A stretch of DNA of 64,000 nucleotides, from positions 136,625 through 200,624 of the forward strand of contig PBWH01000005.1 in assembly GCA_002727195.1 (NCBI GenBank), written 5' to 3'. Positions 18,118 through 27,924 of this stretch are shown in pieces. Position numbers and translations under genes: made by a program. Position 1 is the stretch's first letter. The number at the start of each line of letters is the position of its first letter. The notes under the pieces are model-generated. The model had not been told where the DNA came from. It saw nothing but the letters and a program-made list of their open reading frames with translations, and ran no database searches. The stretch is from Gemmatimonadota bacterium (lineage in GTDB: Bacteria; Latescibacterota; UBA2968).

Positions 18118-19578
18118 TCAGAACCCCGGCTCCACTCCTTCATCCAACGGAAAGATCGGTCTCGGGCACTTCTTATACGGCAGTGACGTCACGTCCGCGC
18201 TCGTAGACCCGGGAACGTCGGCATACACAATCTGCGAGGCGAACGATTCGTAGTGCGTCCGGAAGCCGTTTGGCGATTTGGCAATCACAAAGTCGTAGTC
18301 CTTGGGCTCCTCGCCCTGCGACAGGAAGAAGGTCGACGAGGTCGTGGCGGCGGCTCGCTCGGACGCGACCACCGTATGCTGATTCAGCTTGAATTTGGCC
18401 GTACGTCCCGCCCGACTCTTGACAATGCCGGAGCCGTGTACGCCATCGCTCAGGGACTGCACATAGACCTCGCAGTCCAATGGCCGGAAGCGCGCCTGAT
18501 CAATCGACCCGCCCAGACCCACCTGAATCGTACTGCCCACACCAGCCTCAAACGCCTGCGCCACAGCCGGCGCATCCACGATGAATATCAGCGCCCGCTT
18601 GCTGTATCCGTAATGCAGCAACCCTTTGAGGATCGCATTGCTGTCTCCCGACGCCCCTGACGCGGTCGAGTCTGCGGGATCCCCACACACCATCAGCCCA
18701 TCTTCCGCTTCCCCTCGCTGCACTATCTCCTCCATCGACTGCAGCGTCGCGAACCACAGGTGCCGCTTGTCCCACATGAATCGCGCAAGCTTCATCGCTT
18801 CCTCGTCTGCACGCGCTTGATCCCCGTCCACTGTCACGATCGTATTCGACCGCAGGTCGGGCACATCGGTGAACGGGTTTCCGACATTGACCCCAGCGGC
18901 GATGCCACCTTCGGACGCTTCGATGTCCTGGCACGCGCGGATCGCCTCCCCGAACTTGCCGGTCTTCGTGATCAGTTGGTTTCCACGCGCCAGCAGGGGG
19001 ATCTTCACCCGACCCGTCGTTGGGTTCTTGATTTCCCCATTCAGCATCTTGAGCAGATTGATCGACGCCCGCTCACCCGTTTCAAAGGAGTCAATATGCG
19101 GGTAGGTGTGGAGGAAAGAGATCGCGTCGATCCCCTCGACCAGTTTGTCGGTAATGATCCCGTGGAAGTCCATCGAGGCCGTCAACGGCACGTCACCGAC
19201 ATGCTTCCGTACACCTTCGAGAACGCGTCCCTCCGGATCGTCCTCGGTCTCCCCCGCCATCGCGCCGTGAAGCGACAGGTAGACGCCGTCGATGTTAGAC
19301 TCACTCTCAACCCGTTCCAGCAGCTCTGAGATCAGTCGATCCAGATCCGCTGTCGTAACCGGACCACCGGTACCTGCGCTCGCCGAGTAGGTCGGAACCA
19401 CTTCGATGTCTTCCCGCGGGTCGAACACCTTCAACGCGCCTCCGACGTATCCACCCGATTCCCGCGAAGCATCCAGTAGGTTTTGTCCGGTCAGAACGTC
19501 GAAGTCGTCGTAGGTAGACGGCTTGGGGTTGAAGCTGCCCGTTTCCTGGCGGAACCCGGCGATCAGTATGCGTTTCAT
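18118..19578 (-). CDS. MlrC-family (M81) metallopeptidase-like protein
   Basis: A 486-residue protein recognised by its family opening MKRILIAGFRQETGSFNP and conserved internal blocks (LHGAMAGETEDDPEG, ASMDFHGIIT, YPHIDSFETG), which carry the likely zinc ligands Asp and His. Named after MlrC of microcystin degradation, most members act on other small amide or acidic compounds. The frame extends 17 codons upstream to 19629, but ATG 19578 has AAAGGA about 10 bases upstream and begins with the family consensus. It is divergent from the FMN-dependent dehydrogenase gene. Confidence 0.9.
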   Translation of the reverse strand: MKRILIAGFRQETGSFNPKPSTYDDFDVLTGQNLLDASRESGGYVGGALKVFDPREDIEVVPTYSASAGTGGPVTTADLDRLISELLERVESESNIDGVYLSLHGAMAGETEDDPEGRVLEGVRKHVGDVPLTASMDFHGIITDKLVEGIDAISFLHTYPHIDSFETGERASINLLKMLNGEIKNPTTGRVKIPLLARGNQLITKTGKFGEAIRACQDIEASEGGIAAGVNVGNPFTDVPDLRSNTIVTVDGDQARADEEAMKLARFMWDKRHLWFATLQSMEEIVQRGEAEDGLMVCGDPADSTASGASGDSNAILKGLLHYGYSKRALIFIVDAPAVAQAFEAGVGSTIQVGLGGSIDQARFRPLDCEVYVQSLSDGVHGSGIVKSRAGRTAKFKLNQHTVVASERAAATTSSTFFLSQGEEPKDYDFVIAKSPNGFRTHYESFASQIVYADVPGSTSADVTSLPYKKCPRPIFPLDEGVEPGF

Positions 19579-19738
19579 TGTGGGGATCCTTTCTCGCTGC
19601 GTTTCGTGTTTCGGCGTGTGGAATACCAAAGAAGCTGACGCCCCACCAGATCGTCAACTGTATGGCTTGGGGGTCTCGATATGTGTATCTTCCACGGCGT
19701 CAGATCACCTGATTTCATCATCTTGAGACGATCTACGC

Positions 19739-20953
19739 ATGAATATCGACAAGAAGTTCCCATCCATACCTGATATCGAGCGGGCTGCCCTGCCCCGGCT
19801 GCCGAAGTTCGTTAAGGACTACCTCGTTCACGGGATCGGCTTCGACGTCAACGTGCGTAAGAATCGGGAGTCGCTCGACAAAGTCGAGCTGATGCCCAAG
19901 TATCTCTCCGACCTCGACCAACCGGACTACACTTGCACGCTGTTCGGCAAGACATACGATGCACCGTTTGGAGTCGCCCCGGTCGGGCTGGGCGGGCTGA
20001 TCTGGCCGAAAGCGGAGATGCACCTCTCCAGGGCAGCCGCCGCACACAACATCCCATACATCCTGAGCACGGTCGCCACGATCACCCTGGAGCACGCTAG
20101 AGACCTCGCCGGCGAGCACGCTTGGTTCCAGCTCTATACACCGCGCGACCTCGATGTCCGAAACGACATCCTTGACCGCTGTACAAACGCCGGATACGAG
20201 ACACTGGTCGTGACAGTAGACGTACCGTACGGGACGCGCCGTGCGCACGACATTCGTAACGGTCTGTCGGTCCCGCCGAGCTTCGGCCCCGGGAATCTTT
20301 GGCAGATGATGACACATCCCGGCTGGGCCCTCAGGATGCTGGCGGCTGGTATACCCAAGTTCGTGAACCTGGCACCCTACTACGATGCGGACACGCTCAA
20401 GCGGCGGCGCAACGAGATTCAGCGATCCGTTCACTTCATCAAGAACAGGCTCGGCGTACACATCACGCGCGAGGTCATGGGCGGAATCAGGGAACGGTGG
20501 AAGGGAAATCTCGTCGTAAAGGGCGTCTTGGATCCGGAGGAGGCCGCCGCCTACGTCGATGCAGGGGCGGATGGTGTCGTGGTCTCCAACCACGGCGGCC
20601 GACAACTGGATGCGGCACCGTCGGCTGTGACCGTTCTACCGACCATTCGTGAAGCTGTCGGCCCAGACATTCCCTTGATCGCTGATGGGGGCATCCGGTC
20701 GGGGCTGGACATCGCCAGAATGCTAGCCCTGGGCGCTGATTTCGTCATCATGGGTCGACCGTTCATGTATGGTCTCGGAGCGCTCAGCCACCAGGGACCG
20801 GACCACGTCATGAATCTGTTCAAGGCCGAGCTTCTGTCGACCATGGGCCAACTAGGGTCCAGATCCATAAGCGACCTTCCCGATTTCCTGATCACGGAGC
20901 CGCCGCGTCCTGGACCGTCTCAGCTGCACGAGGAACGCCGCGCGGCAGACTGA
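19739..20953 (+). CDS. FMN-dependent alpha-hydroxy-acid dehydrogenase/oxidase
   Basis: A 404-residue protein of the glycolate oxidase/L-lactate dehydrogenase type. The active-site block SNHGGRQLD contains His285 and Arg288, Lys261 lies in LVVKGV, and the FMN phosphate-binding ADGGIRSGLDIARMLALGA and MGRPF follow. APVGLGGLIWP near residue 80 is the N-terminal FMN site. It oxidises an L-2-hydroxy acid to the 2-keto acid. No transmembrane segment is visible, so it is soluble. It is divergently arranged with the MlrC gene and convergent with the phosphatase gene. Confidence 0.9.
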   Translation: MNIDKKFPSIPDIERAALPRLPKFVKDYLVHGIGFDVNVRKNRESLDKVELMPKYLSDLDQPDYTCTLFGKTYDAPFGVAPVGLGGLIWPKAEMHLSRAAAAHNIPYILSTVATITLEHARDLAGEHAWFQLYTPRDLDVRNDILDRCTNAGYETLVVTVDVPYGTRRAHDIRNGLSVPPSFGPGNLWQMMTHPGWALRMLAAGIPKFVNLAPYYDADTLKRRRNEIQRSVHFIKNRLGVHITREVMGGIRERWKGNLVVKGVLDPEEAAAYVDAGADGVVVSNHGGRQLDAAPSAVTVLPTIREAVGPDIPLIADGGIRSGLDIARMLALGADFVIMGRPFMYGLGALSHQGPDHVMNLFKAELLSTMGQLGSRSISDLPDFLITEPPRPGPSQLHEERRAAD

Positions 20954-20962
20954 TCACGCAGA

Positions 20963-21430
20963 TCAGAATCTCGACTCATTCTCCAGAAATCGGGGAATGG
21001 CTTCCCAGACCGTGTCTACCATCCCGACGATATGCGCGTCGACCTCATCCGGTCGTTCCTGCCAGTCAGGGTAACGCTCCCCGATGTCCAGCACCGGCTC
21101 GTCTATCCCGAAGCAGACCCGATTGAACAACGGGACCTCCCGCCTGTATTGCCCCGCAAGGTGGGCCTGATGATCGAGGCTCATCGCCACCACCAGATCA
21201 GCTCCCTCCAGGATCTCAGTTGTCAGCTTTCGCTGCTGGTGCCCTGCTGGATCGATTCCCCTTTCGATCAGGCGCGCCCGAACAAGCGGCTGCATCTTCT
21301 GCGGATTGGCCGTAACCCCGGCTGAAGAAACCCGATCTGCGTGTTCTGCGGCAATCTGTGCACGCAGCGCATGCTCGGCGATCATGCTTCTGAAGATATT
21401 TCCGTTACAGACAAAGAGAACGGATCTCAC
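20963..21430 (-). CDS. Low-molecular-weight protein-tyrosine-phosphatase family protein
   Basis: A 155-residue protein with the CX5R(S) P-loop at the N-terminus: Cys8-NGNIF-Arg14-Ser15. A later IDEPVLDIGERYP segment may supply the Asp general acid. The length is typical. Family members dephosphorylate phosphotyrosine or act as arsenate reductases; nothing here decides between these. It is convergent with the FMN enzyme and has no operon partner on its strand. Confidence 0.85.
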   Translation of the reverse strand: MRSVLFVCNGNIFRSMIAEHALRAQIAAEHADRVSSAGVTANPQKMQPLVRARLIERGIDPAGHQQRKLTTEILEGADLVVAMSLDHQAHLAGQYRREVPLFNRVCFGIDEPVLDIGERYPDWQERPDEVDAHIVGMVDTVWEAIPRFLENESRF

Positions 21431-21614
21431 GAATTCCTCCGTGGGCGGTCTATTCTAGGTTTGTGTCTCGCTGTATCGACGCACATTCTAGACTCGTTCG
21501 GGCCGGAGAACAAGCCCGGCGAGGTGGTAGCGTCGACGTTCCGTCAAGTGAATGGACCCGGAGACCCTCCGCCTGGAGAACTGCGTAAACTCGCATTGGA
21601 GGATCATCAAGGCT

Positions 21615-22628
21615 GTGAAGGCTGCTATTCTCTTTGGTCCCCGCGATCTGCGGATCGAAAATCGACCTCTCGACACGTCCGCACTCGGGCCGGATGATAT
21701 CTGGGCTCGAACGGTGATCAGCGCCTTCAAGATCGGGACCGATAGAGGCAACTACGAGGGAGCCGAGCAGGTACCCGGTGCCCCCGACTACCCGAGGGGT
21801 GTTGGAGACAGCAATCTCGCGATCATCGAGAACGTGGGGCAAAATGTCTCTCGATTCAGTCCCGGTGACCGGATCGTGACGCGCCAGATGCATCAATCCG
21901 AGTTTGTGATGTATCAACACGGCAGCATCATCAAGGTGCCTGACGGCGTGGACTCCGAGGATGCTGTTTACGCACACTTGTATGCACTCAGTGCGCTCTG
22001 CTACGAGAAAGCGCAGTTCCGTCCAGGAGAGAACGTTGCTGTCGTAGGGGTGGGCGTACTTGGTCTAGGCGCCATCGCACTAGGCCCTCTTTACGGGGCC
22101 AGGGTTGTAGCGCTCGCGAACAGCGACCTCCGACTCGACATGGCCGCCAGGATGGGCGCCCATGCCGGCTATCTGTCGAGTGATCCGGACCTGGCCAGGA
22201 AGCTCGACGCCTTCACCGACGGTGACGGAATCGATCTGGTCATCCTCACAGCCAATCCCTGGCCGGCGTATCGAACGGCCGTCGAGGTCGTCAGACAGAA
22301 CGGACGTGTCTCGATCGTCAGCCTGCAGGGGCGCGGCGAGGACCCGCTGGATTTCAATCCCCTCGATATGGCCTGGTTCTACAACAAAGGCATCAGCCTG
22401 ATCGCCGCGTCGGGATCGGCGGGTGATGACTATCCCCGTGCGGACAGCGACGTGCTCGAGGCGGATCGTCGGGCCGCCCACGTGCTATCGTTGATGGCTG
22501 ATGGACGTCTCGAACCCAGCCGGCTGATCACGCACCGGCTCCACTATACAGAGATGGTCAAAGCCTACGACATGGCCGATCTTAGAGAGAAATCGATGTT
22601 AGGCGTCATCTTCGACTGGCAGGAGTAG
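21615..22628 (+). CDS. Medium-chain dehydrogenase/reductase (alcohol dehydrogenase-like)
   Basis: A 337-residue MDR protein starting MKAAILFGPRDLRIENRPL from a GTG at 21615. GGAGG lies ~12 bases upstream, and the open frame to 21552 lacks family sequence. The Rossmann motif VVGVGVLGLGAIA is mid-protein. The catalytic-zinc GHE motif of classic ADHs is absent, and no structural four-Cys cluster is seen, so it is probably a zinc-independent or atypical dehydrogenase. The aminotransferase starts 8 bp later, so they are an operon. Confidence 0.8.
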   Translation: MKAAILFGPRDLRIENRPLDTSALGPDDIWARTVISAFKIGTDRGNYEGAEQVPGAPDYPRGVGDSNLAIIENVGQNVSRFSPGDRIVTRQMHQSEFVMYQHGSIIKVPDGVDSEDAVYAHLYALSALCYEKAQFRPGENVAVVGVGVLGLGAIALGPLYGARVVALANSDLRLDMAARMGAHAGYLSSDPDLARKLDAFTDGDGIDLVILTANPWPAYRTAVEVVRQNGRVSIVSLQGRGEDPLDFNPLDMAWFYNKGISLIAASGSAGDDYPRADSDVLEADRRAAHVLSLMADGRLEPSRLITHRLHYTEMVKAYDMADLREKSMLGVIFDWQE

Positions 22629-22635
22629 AAGGCAT

Positions 22636-23973
22636 ATGGCTGATCAACCGACAGTCTCGAAATCAATGGAGCTCTACCGGAAAGCCGGTGAGCGGATTCC
22701 CGGATGGGTACAGCTGATCAGCCGGCGCGCCGAGCGATTCGCGAACGGCGTCAGCCCGCTCTACATCGAGAGCTCGAAGGGGTCGCGTTTCATCGACGTC
22801 GATGGGAACGCGTTTATCGACTGGACCCGTGCGCTCGGTGCGATCATCCTAGGGTACGCTGATCCGGTCGTCGACGCCGCCGTCAAGGCCCAGATCGATA
22901 AGGGCAGCCTGCACTCGATGAGCAGTTCGCTGGAGATCGAGCTCGCCGACGAGCTGATCGAAACAATCCCGAGCGCGGAGATGGTCCGGTACACGAAAGG
23001 CGGCGGTGAAGCCTGTGCAGTCGCAGCCAGGATCGCCCGAGGTACCACCGACCGAGACATCATTCTGTTCTGTGGGTATCACGGCTGGCACGATTGGTAT
23101 CAGTCGGCCAACTACCTCGTCGACCCGGACAGCGGCGAGTACCCTTTCGCCGGCATCGAGCCGATCGGCGTTCCCCGTGCACTCGCCGGAACGGCTATCC
23201 CCTTCACCTACGGAGACCTCGATATGCTCGGCCGGCTGTTCACCGAGCATCAGGACCAGATTGCGGGTGTCATGATGGAGCCGGCTCGCTCCGACCGTCC
23301 TGAACCTGGATACCTCGAAGGTGTGAAGGAGCTCTGTAAGCGAAACGGATCGCTCCTGATCTTCGACGAGGTATCGTGCGGCTGGAGAGAATCGATCGGT
23401 GGGATGCAGAAGGTGCTGGACGTGACGCCCGACATGACGGTCCTGGCCAAAGGGATATCGAACGGCTACCCGATGGGTGCGATCGTGGGTTCACGGGAAG
23501 CGATGGAAGCCGCGCGATTGATGTTCATCTCCAGCTCCTACTGGACGGACAACGTCGGTCTTGCAGCAGCCCTAACCACGATCCGCGAGCTCAAAGCGCG
23601 GGACAGCGAAAAACGCCTCAAGGAAATGGGCGAGCAGGCGGCCCGTGCGATCGATGGCGCCGTCCAATCCGCAGGCCTCACGGGAACCTGCACCGGCTTC
23701 TCCACCACGCCCAACCTGAACCTCGACCTGCCGGATCCCGACCTGCAACCGAAGGTGTTCACGCTCTTCATCCAGGAAATGGCCAAGCGTGGCATCCACG
23801 GCTACATGGGTTTTGGCCCGACCCTGGCCCATACGGATGAGGACATCCTGATCACGGCCGAAGCCGCCGAGGCGTCGCTCCGGGTGATCAAGCAGGGCCT
23901 GGACAACGAGAACATCGACGAACTGCTCGTTTGCGACACCCGGCAGGAGCCATTCCGCCGCCTCGTTCACTGA
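22636..23973 (+). CDS. Class III aminotransferase (glutamate-1-semialdehyde aminomutase-like)
   Basis: A 445-residue PLP enzyme. The Schiff-base lysine is Lys272 in LAKGISNGYPMGA, preceded by LLIFDEVSCGW with the PLP-N1-binding Asp244. CGYHGWHDWY (residues ~146-155) is the PLP-stacking region. The family includes omega-amino acid transaminases and GSA aminomutases; the catabolic setting between an MDR dehydrogenase and an oxidoreductase argues for the former. It is co-transcribed with the MDR gene (8-bp gap). The PLP cofactor could be supplied by pdxJ/pdxH at 46.8-48.4 kb. Confidence 0.9.
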   Translation: MADQPTVSKSMELYRKAGERIPGWVQLISRRAERFANGVSPLYIESSKGSRFIDVDGNAFIDWTRALGAIILGYADPVVDAAVKAQIDKGSLHSMSSSLEIELADELIETIPSAEMVRYTKGGGEACAVAARIARGTTDRDIILFCGYHGWHDWYQSANYLVDPDSGEYPFAGIEPIGVPRALAGTAIPFTYGDLDMLGRLFTEHQDQIAGVMMEPARSDRPEPGYLEGVKELCKRNGSLLIFDEVSCGWRESIGGMQKVLDVTPDMTVLAKGISNGYPMGAIVGSREAMEAARLMFISSSYWTDNVGLAAALTTIRELKARDSEKRLKEMGEQAARAIDGAVQSAGLTGTCTGFSTTPNLNLDLPDPDLQPKVFTLFIQEMAKRGIHGYMGFGPTLAHTDEDILITAEAAEASLRVIKQGLDNENIDELLVCDTRQEPFRRLVH

Positions 23974-24013
23974 TCCTCAGCTTAATCGTCTGAGCACACT
24001 GAAAAGGCCCCCC

Positions 24014-25018
24014 TTGGCACGAACCATACGGGTCGGCGTCTACGGCGCCGGTCGATTCGCGAACAATCAACACCTGCCCAACCTGGCGGAGATCGACGGC
24101 GTTGACATCGTCGCCGTCAGCGACATCAACGAGCAGGCTGTGCGGGATACGGCCGGCCGCTTCGACATTCCACACATCTACACCGACGCCCACGAGATGC
24201 TCCAAGAGGAGTCGCTCGACGCCCTGTGGTCGATCGTCCCCGCCTTCGCGCGAACGGATGTCGAGGCAACTGCTGCCTCGAAGGGCATCCATATCTTCAG
24301 CGAGAAACCCCAGGCTCTGGAAATGTCCGTCGCGCGCCGGATCGACGTGGCCATCCGCGAGGCTGGCGTGTTCAGCACCGTCTGCTTCCGGGAACGCTAT
24401 CGACCCATCTTTATCGAAGCGAAGCGCCTGCTCGCAGACAAGGAGATCGTCCACATCCGCTTCCAGAGCATCCGCCCGATTCCCGAGCCACGTCCCTCCG
24501 GCGACTGGCACGGGGACTTCGAGCGCGGCGCATCGGCCTTCTTCGACTGGGGTCCGCACGCCGTCGACTACTCCCGGTATATATCCGGCCAGGATATCCG
24601 GACCGCTCAGGCTTACCTCAAGCACGATCCTGACCGTCACCGCGCGCCCACGTCGGCCTCCTTCAATTTCCTCATGTCCAACGGCGCCACCATGTCGATG
24701 GTGTTTGTAAGCGCCTCCCCCGCTCAGCCGTCGGGCGAGCCGAATTTCCTCGTCTACTTCGAGGACGGCTACCTAGGCATCCACGGCTACAGTCACATCG
24801 ACGTGAACGGAGAGACTGTCTACCGGGCCGAGGAGTTTAACCCCTGGTTCGAAATCGATCGTCGGTTCTGCGAAGCCGTGCGCGCCGGTGACGACAACCA
24901 GATGCTGAATGACTATCACGATGGTCTGTATTCGCTCGCCCCGGTACTCGCCGGATGGGAATCAGCGCGGCGGGGTTGCCAACCGATCGACGTCCCTACC
25001 TACTTAGAGGGTGGATGA
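24014..25018 (+). CDS. Gfo/Idh/MocA family oxidoreductase (TTG start)
   Basis: A 334-residue protein opening MARTIRVGVYGAGRFANNQH from a TTG codon, with AAAAGG ~8 bases upstream. The NAD-binding GxGxxA, the SEKPQALEM segment with the family EKP, and DWGPHAVDYSRYI in the second domain are all present. It follows the aminotransferase by 40 bp and completes a three-gene dehydrogenase-aminotransferase-oxidoreductase set. Substrate is unknown. Confidence 0.9.
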   Translation: MARTIRVGVYGAGRFANNQHLPNLAEIDGVDIVAVSDINEQAVRDTAGRFDIPHIYTDAHEMLQEESLDALWSIVPAFARTDVEATAASKGIHIFSEKPQALEMSVARRIDVAIREAGVFSTVCFRERYRPIFIEAKRLLADKEIVHIRFQSIRPIPEPRPSGDWHGDFERGASAFFDWGPHAVDYSRYISGQDIRTAQAYLKHDPDRHRAPTSASFNFLMSNGATMSMVFVSASPAQPSGEPNFLVYFEDGYLGIHGYSHIDVNGETVYRAEEFNPWFEIDRRFCEAVRAGDDNQMLNDYHDGLYSLAPVLAGWESARRGCQPIDVPTYLEGG

Positions 25019-25049
25019 TCAGCCCCTCTTCTGAATCCGATCAGTCTTG

Positions 25050-25077
25050 TTGACCAATCCGCTTCTGAGCACATAAT
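25050..25077 (+). promoter_or_regulatory. Putative sigma70-type promoter
   Basis: TTGACC (25050-25055) is followed after 16 bases by CATAAT (25072-25077), each 5/6 to the -35 and -10 consensus, in an AT-rich patch unusual for this window. It lies 45 bp before the TTG start of the large membrane protein. A second TATACT is at ~25106. Prediction from sequence only. Confidence 0.45.
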
Positions 25078-25122
25078 TATAGCATCGTACAACTGTAAGC
25101 TCAGTTATACTGGGAGACCTCG

Positions 25123-27135
25123 TTGGCAGCCGATCCAGTTCCTCTTACCCAGACTGATTCGTCGGAAGCAGAAGGTAGCTCGGTTATCACCAAGCGATCG
25201 CTGATCGTTGGGATCGGCATGGCTGTGCTCATGCCATTCTGGCCGACGTATACCAGCCTGATTCTGCACTCGACACGGGCCGATCACTCGCACCTGTCGA
25301 TGGCAATGTTGATCCCGTTCGTCGCCCTCCTGGTGATCAACGCCTTCCTGGAGCGGAGGGGAATCGGCTTCTCCCCTACCGAACTCCTGACTGTCTGTTG
25401 CATCGGTTTCGTCGCCGCCATCATGCAGGGCGAATGGATCACCGTCTGGTTCCTCCAGATGCTGACCATGCCGGCCTACTACGCATCGGCGGAAAACCGG
25501 TTCGACGAGTTCCTTCTCCCCCACATGCCGGACTGGACCACGATCACCAACCGCGAAGCGGTGCGTGGCTTCTACGAGGGACTTGTCCCAGGAACGGCTT
25601 TCCCCTGGTCGGAGTGGTTCACCGTCCTGTTCTGGTGGGGTGCTCTGATCGCTTCGATCCTGTGCATCCACCTGTGCCTGAGCGTGCTGCTGCGGAAACA
25701 GTGGATGGAGTACGAGAAGCTGTCGTTCCCGGTCGCCACGGCGATGCTCGAGCTGACGGGCGTCTCCGGTTCGACCGGAACGCTCAGGACACTCGCGGGG
25801 AATCGTCTCTTCCAGTGGGGATTCGGACTTACCCTTGCCATCATCGGTTGGAACGTCTTTACTTGGTTCACGATCAACCTACCCATGTTCCCCTTCCTGG
25901 CAGGACGATACGGGCGGCACGTGCTTCCGATCGCGCCCGGGTTCCCGAGCATCGTTACCACCTTCGTGCTCCTGACTTTCTGTCTGGGCTACTTCTGCAA
26001 GCTCGAGGTGCTATTCAGCCTCTGGTTTTTCCACGGCATCAACATCCTGATCGTTGGCATCATGAACCGCTTCGGGCTCGACCTCGGAGCGAACGATCCT
26101 TACAGCTCCGCTCACCCCGCCATGGGTTTCATGACCTTCGGCGGCATGATCGTCTTCGTCGGCTGGGGATTCTGGATCGCCCGCGACCACTTCCGCGACA
26201 TCTTCAAGAAAGCCTTCCTGAACGACGAAACCGTCGACGACTCGGACGAGATCATGTCGTACCGAACGGCGACTTTCATGTTCATCATCTGCTCGCTCTT
26301 CTCGATCATCTGGTTCCTGAAAGCGGGCATGGGCTTCGGGCCGACTGTGGCCTGGTCTTTTGCCATGCTCATCCTGTTTGTCGGGATGTCCAGGATCGTC
26401 GTCGAAAGCGGGCTCGTCTACCTTCGGGTCCCCTTGACCGCTCAAGGCTTCACGTGGCACGTCTTCGGGCCGGGTAACCTGGGACCGCAGGCGGCCTCGA
26501 TCCTGACGCTCACCATGAGCCTCGTCGCCGACGGTAAGGGATTCGCGATGACGCAGATGGCCCACGTCCCGCGATTCAGCATGGCGATGGCGAAACGGAG
26601 CCGGAGGTCGATCGCGCCGACCGTCCTCGGCGGTTGCCTCCTTGGCGCCGCCGTCGTCATCGGGTTCGTGATCTACCAGGGCTATTATGGCGTCGGGAGT
26701 GCGAACTTCGGGAGAACCACATTCCAGGGCGTCGGGAGTCTCAACGGGGCCGGCTTCAGCAGACTTGCCGTGTCGCGTCTTCAGGATGCGGCAACGAAGT
26801 TCACCGAATGGAACCGCCTCGGGTTCATGGGTATCGGTTCTGTGATAACCGCCGTGCTCTACTACCTGCGATACCGGTTCACGGGCTTCCCCATCCACCC
26901 GATCGGCTTCACGATCTGCGGCATGGTCGAGATGCAGGACAACGCCTTCAGCATCTTCCTGATGTGGGCGACCAAGAGCATCATCATGCAGCTTGGTGGG
27001 CTCACGGCCTACCGTCGCTATGCCCCGTTCTTCCTGGGGATGATCATGGGTTACGTCACCGGGGTCGCTATCGGGGCAGTCAGTGACGTGTTCTTCTTCC
27101 CTGGCGAAGGTCACGAGATCCACTGCGATCCGTAG
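25123..27135 (+). CDS. Large polytopic membrane protein, DUF6785/DUF6784-like
   Basis: A 670-residue protein with a TTG start (MAADPVPLTQTDSSEA). After a short hydrophilic N-terminus come about a dozen hydrophobic segments (for example IVGIGMAVLMPFWP, LIPFVALLVINAFL, FGGMIVFVGWGFWIA, GGCLLGAAVVIGFVIY). A hydrophilic loop around residues 370-385 (NDETVDDSDE) separates two halves. I recognise the general form of the uncharacterised DUF6785 family, common in Poribacteria-like and planctomycete genomes. A permease-like role is possible by topology and by position between an aminotransferase/oxidoreductase set and further catabolic genes, but it is unproven. Confidence 0.75.
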   Translation: MAADPVPLTQTDSSEAEGSSVITKRSLIVGIGMAVLMPFWPTYTSLILHSTRADHSHLSMAMLIPFVALLVINAFLERRGIGFSPTELLTVCCIGFVAAIMQGEWITVWFLQMLTMPAYYASAENRFDEFLLPHMPDWTTITNREAVRGFYEGLVPGTAFPWSEWFTVLFWWGALIASILCIHLCLSVLLRKQWMEYEKLSFPVATAMLELTGVSGSTGTLRTLAGNRLFQWGFGLTLAIIGWNVFTWFTINLPMFPFLAGRYGRHVLPIAPGFPSIVTTFVLLTFCLGYFCKLEVLFSLWFFHGINILIVGIMNRFGLDLGANDPYSSAHPAMGFMTFGGMIVFVGWGFWIARDHFRDIFKKAFLNDETVDDSDEIMSYRTATFMFIICSLFSIIWFLKAGMGFGPTVAWSFAMLILFVGMSRIVVESGLVYLRVPLTAQGFTWHVFGPGNLGPQAASILTLTMSLVADGKGFAMTQMAHVPRFSMAMAKRSRRSIAPTVLGGCLLGAAVVIGFVIYQGYYGVGSANFGRTTFQGVGSLNGAGFSRLAVSRLQDAATKFTEWNRLGFMGIGSVITAVLYYLRYRFTGFPIHPIGFTICGMVEMQDNAFSIFLMWATKSIIMQLGGLTAYRRYAPFFLGMIMGYVTGVAIGAVSDVFFFPGEGHEIHCDP

Positions 27136-27150
27136 CCCAATCTCGGCCCA

Positions 27151-27885
27151 ATGCCTATTCGCTCATCTGTTCGGCTCGAAGAAACGATGGCGAGCATGCT
27201 GCCCCCTAGGGACAGCATGCTCTACGATGGATGGCTCCTGCGTTTCACCCGGGGTGTCAGCCGCAATCCAAACTCCGTATGGCCGCTCTACCCAGGTAGC
27301 GATCCGATCGAAGACCGGGTTCGCTTCTGCGAACAGCAGTATGCTGACCGTGGTCTTGCCTGCAGCTTCCGACTCACCAAAGGTGACGACCAGGACGCGA
27401 TCGCCGATATCCTCAGTCAGCGCGGTTACGTTGTCCACAATCCGAACCAGGTCCTGACAAGAACCATCTCGGAATCCGACGGTGACGTCGACTCGGTCAA
27501 CATGGACACCTGGCTCGAGACCTTGAATCGCATCGATCCCGAAATGACCGACGAAGCAATCGAAATGAAACGGGGCCCGCTGTCCCGCATCACGCTTCCT
27601 GCGTGGTATGGTCTGCTGTCGCACGGAGATGAGCCCTGCACCTACGGTCGCGCTGTCCGGAAAGGCAGTCTGTTCCAGTTAGCCGAGCTGTGGACCTCAC
27701 CCACCCTCCGAAACCGGGGCTTGGGAACGCGTCTTATACATGGCCTGCTCCGGATTGGACTGGAGGCGGGTGCCACGACAGCGTTCATGCCAGTCAGCGT
27801 GACCAACGAGGGGGCGTGGCGTCTGTATAGCCGCTTGGGATTCGAGGAGGCATACGCATTCAGGTATATGATTCGCCCGGCGTGA
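27151..27885 (+). CDS. GNAT-family N-acetyltransferase
   Basis: A 244-residue protein. The C-terminal GNAT domain has the acetyl-CoA pyrophosphate loop RNRGLGT (after LAELWTSPTL) and the family end VTNEGAWRLYSRLGFEE. The N-terminal ~130 residues are a weaker duplicate-like half without the loop. It transfers an acyl group from acyl-CoA to an amine; the acceptor is unknown. It starts 15 bp after the membrane protein, probably in one transcript, though without a clear Shine-Dalgarno. Confidence 0.85.
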   Translation: MPIRSSVRLEETMASMLPPRDSMLYDGWLLRFTRGVSRNPNSVWPLYPGSDPIEDRVRFCEQQYADRGLACSFRLTKGDDQDAIADILSQRGYVVHNPNQVLTRTISESDGDVDSVNMDTWLETLNRIDPEMTDEAIEMKRGPLSRITLPAWYGLLSHGDEPCTYGRAVRKGSLFQLAELWTSPTLRNRGLGTRLIHGLLRIGLEAGATTAFMPVSVTNEGAWRLYSRLGFEEAYAFRYMIRPA

Positions 27886-27924
27886 ACAGTCGACTGCAGT
27901 TTGTGAGGACACAGGAGGCAACCA

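Noticed and set aside
25398-26477. A 359-residue plus-strand frame inside the membrane protein gene.
   Set aside because: It is Arg/His/Pro-rich shadow sequence of the membrane protein frame.
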